From VRUE01 sp963703895 (lineage in GTDB: Bacteria > Actinomycetota > Thermoleophilia > Solirubrobacterales > 70-9), in the NCBI GenBank assembly GCA_963703895.1, contig CAVPFX010000003.1, positions 865,919 through 929,918 on the forward strand: a stretch of 64,000 nucleotides of DNA. Reading direction: 5' to 3'. The position numbers and the translations under genes are program-made. The number at the start of each line of letters is the position of its first letter. The first letter of the stretch is position 1. The notes under the pieces were generated by a model, which did no database searches, was not told where the DNA came from, and saw only the letters and a list, made by a program, of their open reading frames with translations. Below, piece after piece: positions 17,313 to 24,662 of the stretch.

Positions 17313-18137
17313 ATGGCAGCCAAACGCGACAGCGACCAAAGCACAGAGAGCATCCGCCCCCCGGGGGCGAACGAGCAGCTGGCGGGAGACCGCGAGCTCT
17401 GGGACCGCTTCGCCCGCGATCACGACCCGGCCGTGCGCGAAGAGCTGGTCCGCCGCTACATGCCCTTCGCCAAGCGCTTGGCGCTGCGCTACCGCGGCGC
17501 CAGCGAGTCCTTCGACGACCTGCTCCAGGTCGCCAACCTGGGCTTGCTCAATGCGGTCGACCGCTTTGACCCCGAGCGTGGCATCCCCTTCACCGCTTTC
17601 GCCTCGCCGACGATCCTCGGCGAGCTGAAGCGCCACTTCCGCGACCGCGTCTGGACCGTGCGGGTGCCGCGCGGGCTCCACGACCGCATGGCCGAAGTCG
17701 ACAAAGCAGTTACCGAGCTGACCAAAAAACTGCAGCGCTCCCCTTCGGTGGGCGAGATCGCCGAGCGGCTCGGCCTGGAGCAGACCGACGTGCTCGAGGT
17801 GATGGAGGCCAACCACAACCGCCGCCCGCTCTCGCTCGATCGCCCCGCCGGTGCCGAGGACTCCGACGAGGCACCGCCCGCGGAATGGGTCGGCGAAGAG
17901 GACGAGCGCTTCGAGCTGGTCGAGGGGCGGATCGCCCTCGACGCGGCGCTGCCCTACCTGGAGGAGCGTGAGCGGGTGGTGCTGCGCCTGCGCTTCGTCG
18001 AGGACATGACCCAGTCGCAGATCGCCGAGCGCATCGGCCACTCGCAGATGCACGTATCGCGCATCCTCCGCCGCGCCCTGGCGCGCATTCGCAAGCGGAT
18101 CGAGGAGGAACGCGGCTTGAGCGAGGACCGCGACTAG
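17313..18137 (+). CDS. sigF: Alternative sigma factor, SigB/SigF/SigG group
   Basis: Group 3 sigma-70 factor of 274 residues from the ATG at 17313; upstream codons in frame are not conserved in character. Region 2 reads LVRRYMPFAKRLALRYRGASESFDDLLQVANLGLLNAVDRFDPERGIPFTAFA, region 3 follows with WTVRVPRGLHDR, and region 4 has LRFVEDMTQSQIAERIGHSQMHVSRILRRAL. The typical output is the general stress response. A HATPase-type anti-sigma regulator ends 6 bp away on the other strand and a PP2C phosphatase lies 2 kb on, so control by partner switching is likely. The anti-anti-sigma (STAS) protein was not found in the window. Confidence 0.9.
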   Translation: MAAKRDSDQSTESIRPPGANEQLAGDRELWDRFARDHDPAVREELVRRYMPFAKRLALRYRGASESFDDLLQVANLGLLNAVDRFDPERGIPFTAFASPTILGELKRHFRDRVWTVRVPRGLHDRMAEVDKAVTELTKKLQRSPSVGEIAERLGLEQTDVLEVMEANHNRRPLSLDRPAGAEDSDEAPPAEWVGEEDERFELVEGRIALDAALPYLEERERVVLRLRFVEDMTQSQIAERIGHSQMHVSRILRRALARIRKRIEEERGLSEDRD

Positions 18138-18143
18138 GAGGGT

Positions 18144-18992
18144 CTATTGGGCGGCCGGTAACCCGGCGAAGCGAACGATCAGGTAGTCGCCATCGCCCGA
18201 TTCGTCTATCGCCAGTTCATCGGCGAGCGCCTCGAGCGACCCGCCCAGCTCGGGCACCTCGAGCTCGCGCCGGATTTCCGCGGCGGCCCCCTTTTCCATC
18301 GGCCCCAGGCGCAGCTCCAAGCCGCGTTCGCTCTCGCCGAGCCCGAGCCGGACGCAGCCGTCGGAGAAACGCCCGGGAGCGGCCCCGGCGATCGCGTCGG
18401 TAACCAGGACGGCATCGGAGACACGCTCCACGGAAAGCTCGCGACGGGCGGCAAGCGCTCCGACCAGGCGCGCCAGCACCGGCTCGAGCAGCTCGCTGCG
18501 GCCGACGGTCAGCTCGGTACCTGTGACCTCGACCGAGATTTCCTGCTCGGCCGGACCGCTGCCGTTGGTGCCGCCGCCGCTGAGCGGCAGGCGCATCATC
18601 ACCTCGGTACCGCGATCCAGACCACCGGAGATGCTGAAGCTGCTGGAGAGGGCGGCGATCAAGGAAAGGCCGAGTTTGAGGCTGGCGCGCTCGGAATTGG
18701 CCTGAGGGCTAATCCCCGCTCCACTGTCGCTCACCTTCACCGTGAGGCCGTCGCTGTCGGGGTCAGCCTCGACCATCAGCGGCCCCGTCCCGTCGGGGTA
18801 CGCGTGGACGACGACGTTCATGCAGGCCTCGGTGACGACGGTCTTGAGATCGGCGACCCCGGCCTCGTCCATGCCGATCTGCTCGGCGAGGCCAGCGAGG
18901 GCGTGCCGGACCACGGCAACGTTCTCAGCTTTTGCCGGGAGTCTGATTTGAAGCCCCGTCGGCTTCTCATTGATCGTGGAACCGTTTGGCAT
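18144..18992 (-). CDS. Anti-sigma regulatory factor, RsbW/SpoIIAB-type ATPase
   Basis: From the ATG at 18992 the protein has 282 residues. The first half is a HATPase_c_2 serine kinase domain: VVTEACMNVVVHAYPDG (N-box) and KVSDSGAGISPQ (G1 box), then a GLSLIAALSSSFSI segment. The second half repeats the style of the domain with weaker motifs and may be a degenerate duplicate or a regulatory extension, which is unusual since RsbW proteins are about 160 residues. It is convergent with sigF, with 6 bp between stop codons, rather than upstream of it in the same operon. Sequestration of SigF is inferred. Confidence 0.8.
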   Translation of the reverse strand: MPNGSTINEKPTGLQIRLPAKAENVAVVRHALAGLAEQIGMDEAGVADLKTVVTEACMNVVVHAYPDGTGPLMVEADPDSDGLTVKVSDSGAGISPQANSERASLKLGLSLIAALSSSFSISGGLDRGTEVMMRLPLSGGGTNGSGPAEQEISVEVTGTELTVGRSELLEPVLARLVGALAARRELSVERVSDAVLVTDAIAGAAPGRFSDGCVRLGLGESERGLELRLGPMEKGAAAEIRRELEVPELGGSLEALADELAIDESGDGDYLIVRFAGLPAAQ

Positions 18993-19072
18993 CGTCGCTT
19001 CGTCTTCCCGCTGGAGAGCCTGTTCCCCGCGCACCGCGAGCATAACCGTCTCGTCCTAGGCCAACGCTACCC

Positions 19073-19927
19073 GTGGGCCTTTCGCACAAAACGGCCGTTT
19101 CCGCGAACTTCGCGCGGGTAAACGCTAAAGGCGCGCCCACCGCCAACCCGGGAAGGACCGAGGTGCTCGTCGTCTACTACCGGCGTCACGACCTGTTTCC
19201 CGGCTACGGATCGTGGGTTCGCGCGGCAACCGTGGTGATCTTGATCATCGTCGGCTCCGCCGGCAGCCACTGGCTGGTGCGTTGGCTCTCGCCGCGCCTC
19301 TTCCGCCGGGTCGACCCGGCGACGGCGGGCACGCTGGGATTCCTGATCCGCCTCTTTGCCATGGCCGCGGTTGTGATCCTGGCGCTGCGGATCGCCGGAG
19401 TCACGGCCGCCACCCTCGCCGTTGGCGGCGCCTTCACCGCGATCGTGCTCGGCCTCGCCGCCCAGCAGACGCTCGGCAGCCTCTTCGCCGGCATCGTCCT
19501 GCAGAGCACGCGTCCCTTCCGGGTCGGCGAACGCGTGCGCCTGGTCGGCGGTGCCCTGGCGGGCTCCCTGGAAGGGACGGTGAGCTCGCTCGGACTCTTC
19601 TACGCAACCTTGGTGCAGGGTGCCGACCGCCTGCAGGTGCCGAACAGCGTGCTGATCAGCCTCGTTGTCGTACCGCTGCGTGAGCCGCCCAAGGTCGACC
19701 TGCGGGCACGCTTTTCACACGAGGCCAGCCCGCGCCGGATCGAGGAGCAGTTGCTGGCGGCGATCCGCGTGCCGACTCGCTACCCGCCAAGCGTCTCGCT
19801 CGAGGAGATCGACGAAGAGAGCGTCGTCCTCAGGGTGAGCGCAACGCCGTTGCGCCCGGACGACGGCTCACAACTGGCGGAGGAAGTGCTGGGAGCACTC
19901 AGACCGGCACACGCGCGAAACGGCTGA
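19073..19927 (+). CDS. MscS family mechanosensitive ion channel
   Basis: A 284-residue membrane protein. Two or three hydrophobic helices precede the pore-lining TM3 and the beta domain: TLAVGGAFTAIVLGLAAQQTLGSLFAGIVLQSTRPFRVGERVRLVG is the MscS signature. It would open under hypo-osmotic stress to release small solutes. The listed GTG start at 19073 is uncertain because the first 30 residues lack character; a GTG near 19163 (VLVVYYRRHD) would leave a shorter and more typical N-terminus. It converges on the SnoaL-like gene with a 29-bp overlap. Confidence 0.86.
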   Translation: MGLSHKTAVSANFARVNAKGAPTANPGRTEVLVVYYRRHDLFPGYGSWVRAATVVILIIVGSAGSHWLVRWLSPRLFRRVDPATAGTLGFLIRLFAMAAVVILALRIAGVTAATLAVGGAFTAIVLGLAAQQTLGSLFAGIVLQSTRPFRVGERVRLVGGALAGSLEGTVSSLGLFYATLVQGADRLQVPNSVLISLVVVPLREPPKVDLRARFSHEASPRRIEEQLLAAIRVPTRYPPSVSLEEIDEESVVLRVSATPLRPDDGSQLAEEVLGALRPAHARNG

Positions 19928-20303
19928 CCGCCTCGTCGGGATTGGCAAAGACCTCGCCGCGGACGAAGAGCCCGTCCTCCACCTGCCAGATCCAGGCGAC
20001 CGGCATGTCGCGAATGCCGAGCTCTCGGTTGCGCACGAAGACGCGGCCGACGACCAGCAGGCGATCGCCGCGGCGCTCCACCCGCCCCGGCGTGATCAGC
20101 AGCTCTTCCCAGAACTGTTCGACGTCGTCCAGGTAGTCGCGCAAGCCGTCCGGCCCAACGTAGGGGGCGCCACGGCCTACCTCCGCCGCCGTCAGCGCGA
20201 AGAACTCCATGCGAGCGGAGCAAAGCTCGACGATTTCCGCCGCATCGCGTTGATTGAAGGCGTTGAAGAGCCGCCCGACCAGCGTCTCCGGTGCCTCAGC
20301 CAT
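19899..20303 (-). CDS. SnoaL/NTF2-like protein
   Basis: A small 134-residue protein with the cone-shaped NTF2/SnoaL-like alpha+beta pattern: LVGRLFNAFNQRDAAEIVELCSARMEFFA at the start, YVGPDGLRDYLDDVEQFWEEL in the middle and WQVEDGLFVRGEVFANPDEAVSRF at the end. Members of this fold serve as polyketide cyclases, dehydratases or simple ligand-binding proteins, so the reaction cannot be named. Its start overlaps the stop of the PP2C phosphatase by 8 bp, so it is the second gene of that operon and may have a stress-linked role. Confidence 0.78.
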   Translation of the reverse strand: MAEAPETLVGRLFNAFNQRDAAEIVELCSARMEFFALTAAEVGRGAPYVGPDGLRDYLDDVEQFWEELLITPGRVERRGDRLLVVGRVFVRNRELGIRDMPVAWIWQVEDGLFVRGEVFANPDEAVSRFARVPV

Positions 20304-21696
20304 CGCCACTGACGCTGAGGCCGCCGACGAGCGAGGCCGGCACCGGACTCTCGGCCGCGCGGGCGACCGCGAGGATCGCCACGTCGTCATCCAACCTGTC
20401 GGCGGTGAAGGCGCGCAGCGCGCTTTCCAGGCGCTGCACCGCCCCAGCGGGATTGCCGGCGCCGACGAGCTCGGCCCGCAAGCGCTCCTCGCCAAAGCGC
20501 CCCTCCTCGCCTTCGGCCTCGACGATGCCATCGGTGGTCATCACCAGCTGCTGCCCCGGCTCGACCCGGCTCTCGCCGATGCGCCACTCGCCATCGGCGA
20601 AAGCGCCCAGCACCTGGTCGCTCTCGGTTGCCTCACGCACCTCCTCGCCATCGACCAGGAGCGGCGGCAAGTGCCCGGCGACCGCCATCCGCACCGGTTG
20701 CCGCGGGTCGTCGCTGAGGGTCAGCGCGGCCATGCTGCAGAGCGAGGTGTCGTGGCGGGCGAGGAGGGCGCGGTTGAGCGTGGCCAGGGCGATCTGGGGG
20801 TCGTTGGTGAGGGCGGCGGCGGTGCGCAGGGTGTAGCGGGCGAGGGCGGTGATCGAGGCAGCGCGCGCACCCCTGCCGGTCACGTCGCCGATCACCAGCA
20901 TCCAGCCGTCGGCGACCGGAAAGGCATCGTAGAAATCGCCACCGACTTCGTTCTCGGCCCCCGCTGGCCGATACATCGCCGCCAGCGACCAGCCGGGGAT
21001 GTGCGGCAGGGGCGGTGGCATCAAGCCGCGCTGCAGCGTTTCGGCGATCTCGGCCCGCGCCGCTTCCGCCTGCTCGAGATCGGAGAAGAGCCCGCTGTTG
21101 TCGAGCGTCAGGGCCACTCGACCGGAGAGGATCCAGGCAAAGCGCACGTCCTCCTGCTTGTAGCGCCGCCCGGACCAGGCGACGCCGAGCGTGAGGGTGC
21201 CCTTGACCTGGCCACGCGCCTGCAAGGCCAGCGTGATCGCCGAGCGCATCTCGAGACTGCGCAGGAACTCGAGGTCCCCCTCTTCGTCATGAGCGATCTC
21301 GCGCAGGTCGCTCTCGGTCATGCGCTCGTAGAAACGCGGCTCCAGCGAGCCATCCTCGCCGCTGACCATCCATTCGGGCAGCGAGGGCCGGCGGTCCTTG
21401 AGCCTCTGCTCGGCAGCGTCGCTACCGCCGACAGCGACGCGTGCGGCCACGCGTTTCGGCTCGCCGTCCTCGATCACGTCGATCATGCAGAAGTCGGCTA
21501 CCTCGGGGACGAGAATGTCGCAGATCGCCTCGAAGGTGTTCTCCAGGGAATCGGCAGACTCGGAGACTGCGGCAACCCTGCCGAGGATCTCGAAGCGCCG
21601 CTGCGATCTACGTGCGCGCAGCAAGAGGACGACCACCAACCAAGCGCAGGCAAAGGCAAGCGCGACCGCAACCGCGGATATGTCGATCCAAGCCAT
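20296..21696 (-). CDS. PP2C (SpoIIE-type) phosphatase with GAF domain
   Basis: A 466-residue sensor phosphatase. An N-terminal helix (residues 5-27) anchors it, a GAF-like domain spans about 45-200, a coiled segment (LFSDLEQAEAARAEIAETLQRGLMPP) joins it to the SpoIIE domain. That domain holds the PP2C metal sites in VGGDFYDAF, GDVTGRGARAA and TTDGIVEA, and ends with DDDVAILAV. Such enzymes (RsbU-like) dephosphorylate an anti-anti-sigma factor and free the sigma factor. With sigF and the HATPase gene nearby it forms most of a partner-switching system. Ribosome-binding site GGGAGG lies 3 nt before the ATG. Confidence 0.9.
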   Translation of the reverse strand: MAWIDISAVAVALAFACAWLVVVLLLRARRSQRRFEILGRVAAVSESADSLENTFEAICDILVPEVADFCMIDVIEDGEPKRVAARVAVGGSDAAEQRLKDRRPSLPEWMVSGEDGSLEPRFYERMTESDLREIAHDEEGDLEFLRSLEMRSAITLALQARGQVKGTLTLGVAWSGRRYKQEDVRFAWILSGRVALTLDNSGLFSDLEQAEAARAEIAETLQRGLMPPPLPHIPGWSLAAMYRPAGAENEVGGDFYDAFPVADGWMLVIGDVTGRGARAASITALARYTLRTAAALTNDPQIALATLNRALLARHDTSLCSMAALTLSDDPRQPVRMAVAGHLPPLLVDGEEVREATESDQVLGAFADGEWRIGESRVEPGQQLVMTTDGIVEAEGEEGRFGEERLRAELVGAGNPAGAVQRLESALRAFTADRLDDDVAILAVARAAESPVPASLVGGLSVSGDG

Positions 21697-21750
21697 TTGC
21701 CTCCCTAGTGCAGTGGTACTGAAAAGAACGTAGCTCGCGTTCCTTCATAA

Positions 21751-21781
21751 GTCCATACCAATGTGGGCAAGCGGTATGGAC
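21751..21781. repeat. Hairpin between phosphatase promoter and glycosidase gene
   Basis: GTCCATACC (21751-21759) and GGTATGGAC (21773-21781) are exact reverse complements around 13 nt. A second short palindrome CCCACCGGTGGG follows directly. The region lies between two minus-strand genes: downstream of the glycosidase start side and upstream of the phosphatase; it may be a promoter element for the phosphatase. Confidence 0.5.
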
Positions 21782-21827
21782 CGCCCACCGGTGGGGGCGA
21801 TCTTGGTGGGGTGGAGTCAGGATCGAG

Positions 21828-22937
21828 CTAGGGGCTGCTGCGCAATGCCCTGGCCGAGGCGCGGGGCACGATGGCGGGGTCACCGCCGGTCCAGGCGTTG
21901 AAGCGGTACCAGGAGGGCTTGGCTTCGCGCCCGCTGGTCAGCAGGCCAGCCGAGTCGCAGAACTGACAGGAACCCGCCTGATCGGTCCAGGAGAACCACC
22001 AGACACCGCCGATATGCCAGCGGCGGCGATTGCCAGCGAGCATCGCGAAGGACCGGTCCAACTCGCGCGCCTGGCCACGCGGCCCCCGCTCCCAGCGCGA
22101 CTCGAAGCCGTCCGAGCCCCAGCCCATCTCGGTCACGTAAAGCGGCGTCGCACGATCGCCGTTGAAGCTCATCACCCGCCGCAGGTTTTCGATCTCCCCC
22201 TCGAGCGCACCGGCATCGGCGACGTATGGGTGCAGCGCCACACCATCGAAGTAACGCTTTATCCCCGGCACGCGGTAGAGCCCGGCAAGGAAGCCGCCGG
22301 ACTGGATGTTGGGCGGCGTCTGCAGGGGCCGGCCGAAGAGACCGCCGAGGATCACGGTCGAGTTGGGCTCGAGGCGGTGCAGCAGCGCGCCGGAGATGCG
22401 AATCAGGCGACCGAAGCGCTCGGGGTCCGGTTCCTTGGAGAAGGTGACGATATTCTCCTCGTTCCAGATCTCCCATTGGCGGATCGCCAGACGCGGCAGG
22501 TCGGGGTTCTCGCGCCAGAAGCTGCCATGCGGCCCGTAGCGATCGACCGCGGAGCGCAGGAAGCGGGTCCACTCGCGACGCTGACGAGCAGTTTCCACCG
22601 GTTCCCCGCCGAGGCGCGGCGAGACCCATTCGGGTGTGCCCCAAACGAAGACGAAAGGCCGCATCCCGTTTTCGGCGGCGAAGCCGACCTGGGCATCGAG
22701 GCCTTCCCAGCGAGGCGCGAAGCGATCCCGCGCCTCGGGCACGAGTTCTGCCCAGTTCATCGGCAGTCGCACCGAGGTGATCCCCGCTTCGCGCATCAGC
22801 GCGTAGTCGGTCGCGTCGGTCGCGCCCTGAGGTGAGATGCCGATGAAGCCGCGCGGTGGCAGCACCAGCGACCCGGCCATCGCGGGGGTCAGCGCCAGCA
22901 GCGCCACGGTCAGCGGAATAAGCAGGAGTCTGCGCAT
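21828..22937 (-). CDS. Secreted glycoside hydrolase, clan A (GH5/GH39-like)
   Basis: From the ATG at 22937 the protein has 369 residues with a signal peptide (MRRLLLIPLTVALLALTPAMAG). The barrel shows IRQWEIWNEENI, with the acid/base Glu of the Asn-Glu pair at the end of strand 4, and PLYVTEMGWGS with the nucleophile Glu at strand 7, the clan A arrangement. WFSWTDQAGSCQFCDSAGLL near the end matches the last strand of this type of enzyme. Specific substrate is unknown. The 92-residue-longer frame to 23021 has no signal-like start. It is a single-gene unit with 74 bp to the divergent membrane protein. Confidence 0.82.
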   Translation of the reverse strand: MRRLLLIPLTVALLALTPAMAGSLVLPPRGFIGISPQGATDATDYALMREAGITSVRLPMNWAELVPEARDRFAPRWEGLDAQVGFAAENGMRPFVFVWGTPEWVSPRLGGEPVETARQRREWTRFLRSAVDRYGPHGSFWRENPDLPRLAIRQWEIWNEENIVTFSKEPDPERFGRLIRISGALLHRLEPNSTVILGGLFGRPLQTPPNIQSGGFLAGLYRVPGIKRYFDGVALHPYVADAGALEGEIENLRRVMSFNGDRATPLYVTEMGWGSDGFESRWERGPRGQARELDRSFAMLAGNRRRWHIGGVWWFSWTDQAGSCQFCDSAGLLTSGREAKPSWYRFNAWTGGDPAIVPRASARALRSSP

Positions 22938-23011
22938 GCGTCCAACACATGACCCGGCAGATCGAAGGAAGTAGTGCTCTCCGACCCGATCTCCCGGGTT
23001 ACGATCGCCAA

Positions 23012-23461
23012 ATGATCGCATGGATCCAGGCGCGAGCCGCGCCGATCGTCGCCATCCTGCTCTTCGCCGCGCCCCTGCTCGCCTTCCTGCTGACGATCGT
23101 CCTCGTCAAAGGCCACGCGAGCATCGGCTACTACGAAGCGGTGACCCAGATCATCCCGGTGGTGGTCCTCGCCCTGGCGATCGAGCTGCGCTACTTCTCG
23201 CCGAACCGCCAGCTGCCCGAGCCGCTGAAAGCGCGCTTCCGCCACCCCGAGCGTGCGCAGCCGCTCGCCACCGGCTACGCCGTTGCCACCCTGCTCGCCT
23301 TGATCGCGAGCGAGGCGATTGCCCTGGCGGTGGTCGCCTCGGAAAGCTCAGGCCGCCTCGCCCTCAGCATCACTGCCGCCGGCCTGGCCGCGGGGGCCTG
23401 CGCCCTGGTCGCGGCAATCCTGCTGCCGAGCGGCGACGGCGGTAAGCCCCCGCCCGGCTGA
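23012..23461 (+). CDS. Small hydrophobic membrane protein of unknown function
   Basis: A 149-residue protein starting at the ATG at 23012. Four hydrophobic segments are visible: PIVAILLFAAPLLAFLLTIVLV, TQIIPVVVLALAIEL, ATGYAVATLLALIASEAIALAVVA and LSITAAGLAAGACALVAAILL. Between them are short polar loops, one Arg/Pro-rich. I recognise no family or motif. It is transcribed away from the glycosidase gene and followed closely by tRNA-Pro on the opposite strand. Confidence 0.7.
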   Translation: MIAWIQARAAPIVAILLFAAPLLAFLLTIVLVKGHASIGYYEAVTQIIPVVVLALAIELRYFSPNRQLPEPLKARFRHPERAQPLATGYAVATLLALIASEAIALAVVASESSGRLALSITAAGLAAGACALVAAILLPSGDGGKPPPG

Positions 23462-23474
23462 GACCAACTTCCAA

Positions 23475-23548
23475 TCGGGGCGCCCGGATTTGAACCGGGG
23501 ACCTCACCGACCCGAACGGTGCGCGCTACCAGGCTGCGCCACGCCCCG
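23475..23548 (-). tRNA. tRNA-Pro, anticodon CGG
   Basis: On the minus strand a full cloverleaf folds: acceptor CGGGGCG/CGCCCCG, D arm GCGC-AGCCTGGTA-GCGC, anticodon stem CACCG/CGGTG with loop TTCGGGT (anticodon CGG, reads CCG), and T arm CCCGG-TTCAAAT-CCGGG. The discriminator base is A. The CCA end is not encoded. Confidence 0.96.
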
Positions 23549-23581
23549 AGAGGCGGCGATTATCCCAGACGCGGGCGAGAA

Positions 23582-24331
23582 CTACTGGACCGCTTCGATC
23601 GCGGCTTCGATCTGGGCGAGCGAGGGGCCGTCCTGCAGGGTGCGGGTGCCGCCCGGGCCACTGACGATCGCCGCCTGTCCGGTGCGGATACCCAGGTCGC
23701 GACCAAGTTCCTCGTAGCCCTGCAGCCTCTGACTGATCGCGCCATCGGAGCCGCCGTTGTCTTCCAGGTATTTCAGCCATTCGGGCTCGTTCAGTTCCTC
23801 GATGCCCCCGGCGATCGTGTCGAGGTAGTCCTCGTCTATGCCGAAGCGCTCGGCTTCGTTCTGATTGCGGAAGAAGAGGTAGACGTACTGCCAGCCGTAG
23901 CCCTGGGCCGCGGCGGCCTCGGCGCCGTAGAAGCCGAGCTGCTGGACGTTCTCGCTGTTCGAGTAGTGGCGGTAGAGCAGCTTCACGTCACCCGGTCGGG
24001 CATAGCCGTTGACCAAGCCCGGGATCGTGCTGAGGAAGTCGTCCTGGCAGCTCGAGCACTGCATGTCGTTGAAGATCTGGATCGAGACCGGCGCGTCGGC
24101 GGAGCCAACGCGGTCGCCTTCCTGGGGAACCCCACCGAAGATTTCCTGCGCTTCGGAGATCCCCGACAGGTGGACGACGTCCCGACCGGCCTTCTGGGTA
24201 GCGATGCTGACGATCGCGTAGCCGATCAACCCCACCGTGATCGCGAGCGCCAGGATGACCCAGATCCGGCCGCGACGCGGGATCGGCACGTCTCTCGACT
24301 CTGGTTCCTTCTTCTCGGCGGTAGCGGGCAT
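23582..24331 (-). CDS. Membrane-anchored DsbA-like thiol-disulfide oxidoreductase
   Basis: A 249-residue protein with a charged N-terminus, one transmembrane helix (WVILALAITVGLIGYAIVSIA, residues 24-44) and an outside thioredoxin-fold domain. NDMQCSSCQDDFL carries the CxxC active site in the DsbA position, followed by the helical insertion and a C-terminal GTRTLQDGPSLAQIEAAIEA. The layout matches actinobacterial DsbA/BdbD-type proteins that form disulfides in secreted proteins. The stop lies 34 bp from tRNA-Pro. Substrates may include the extracellular proteins encoded here, but this is only inference. Confidence 0.85.
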   Translation of the reverse strand: MPATAEKKEPESRDVPIPRRGRIWVILALAITVGLIGYAIVSIATQKAGRDVVHLSGISEAQEIFGGVPQEGDRVGSADAPVSIQIFNDMQCSSCQDDFLSTIPGLVNGYARPGDVKLLYRHYSNSENVQQLGFYGAEAAAAQGYGWQYVYLFFRNQNEAERFGIDEDYLDTIAGGIEELNEPEWLKYLEDNGGSDGAISQRLQGYEELGRDLGIRTGQAAIVSGPGGTRTLQDGPSLAQIEAAIEAVQ

Positions 24332-24386
24332 CAGGTCCCATTATCTCGGCTGCCGCCGCCGGGACCCGACCGGGGCGGTGCTTCGT

Positions 24387-24414
24387 TTGACACGTCCGCC
24401 ATCAGGGGTAAATA
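24387..24414 (+). promoter_or_regulatory. Strong sigma-70-type promoter
   Basis: TTGACA (24387-24392) and TAAATA (24409-24414) are 16 nt apart, near consensus for housekeeping sigma factors. The transcript would start about 24421 and reach the GTG at 24453, preceded by AAAGGGAGG. It drives the small HTH gene and possibly fadD. Confidence 0.7.
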
Positions 24415-24452
24415 TCTCCCTACCCATTTTCAACGATAAAGGGAGGTCCGCC

Positions 24453-24638
24453 GTGGCCAATCACCTCACCCCGTCCGAGCTTGCCGAGGAGCTTCAGATG
24501 AAGCGGCAGGATGTAATCGGCAAGTGCGTGCAGATGGGCATCCCTATCTTCCACGGCCGCATCGACAAGTCCCTCTTCGAGACCTCGCTGCGCAGCATCA
24601 CGAGCCAGCGACAACGCCACCAAGCTCGCCCCAACTAA
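24453..24638 (+). CDS. Small helical DNA/RNA-binding-like protein
   Basis: A 61-residue protein read from the GTG at 24453, chosen because of the strong ribosome-binding site AAAGGGAGG and the promoter upstream. LTPSELAEELQMKRQDVIGKCVQMGIPIFHGRID resembles the winged-helix-like N-terminal repeat of initiation factor IF-2 and small excisionase-type DNA-binding domains. The final segment is basic (SQRQRHQARPN). No precise function can be assigned. It precedes the acyl-CoA ligase gene by 24 bp, so they are probably co-transcribed. Confidence 0.72.
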   Translation: MANHLTPSELAEELQMKRQDVIGKCVQMGIPIFHGRIDKSLFETSLRSITSQRQRHQARPN

Positions 24639-24662
24639 CTCTTAACTAGACTCCCTCCCCGC

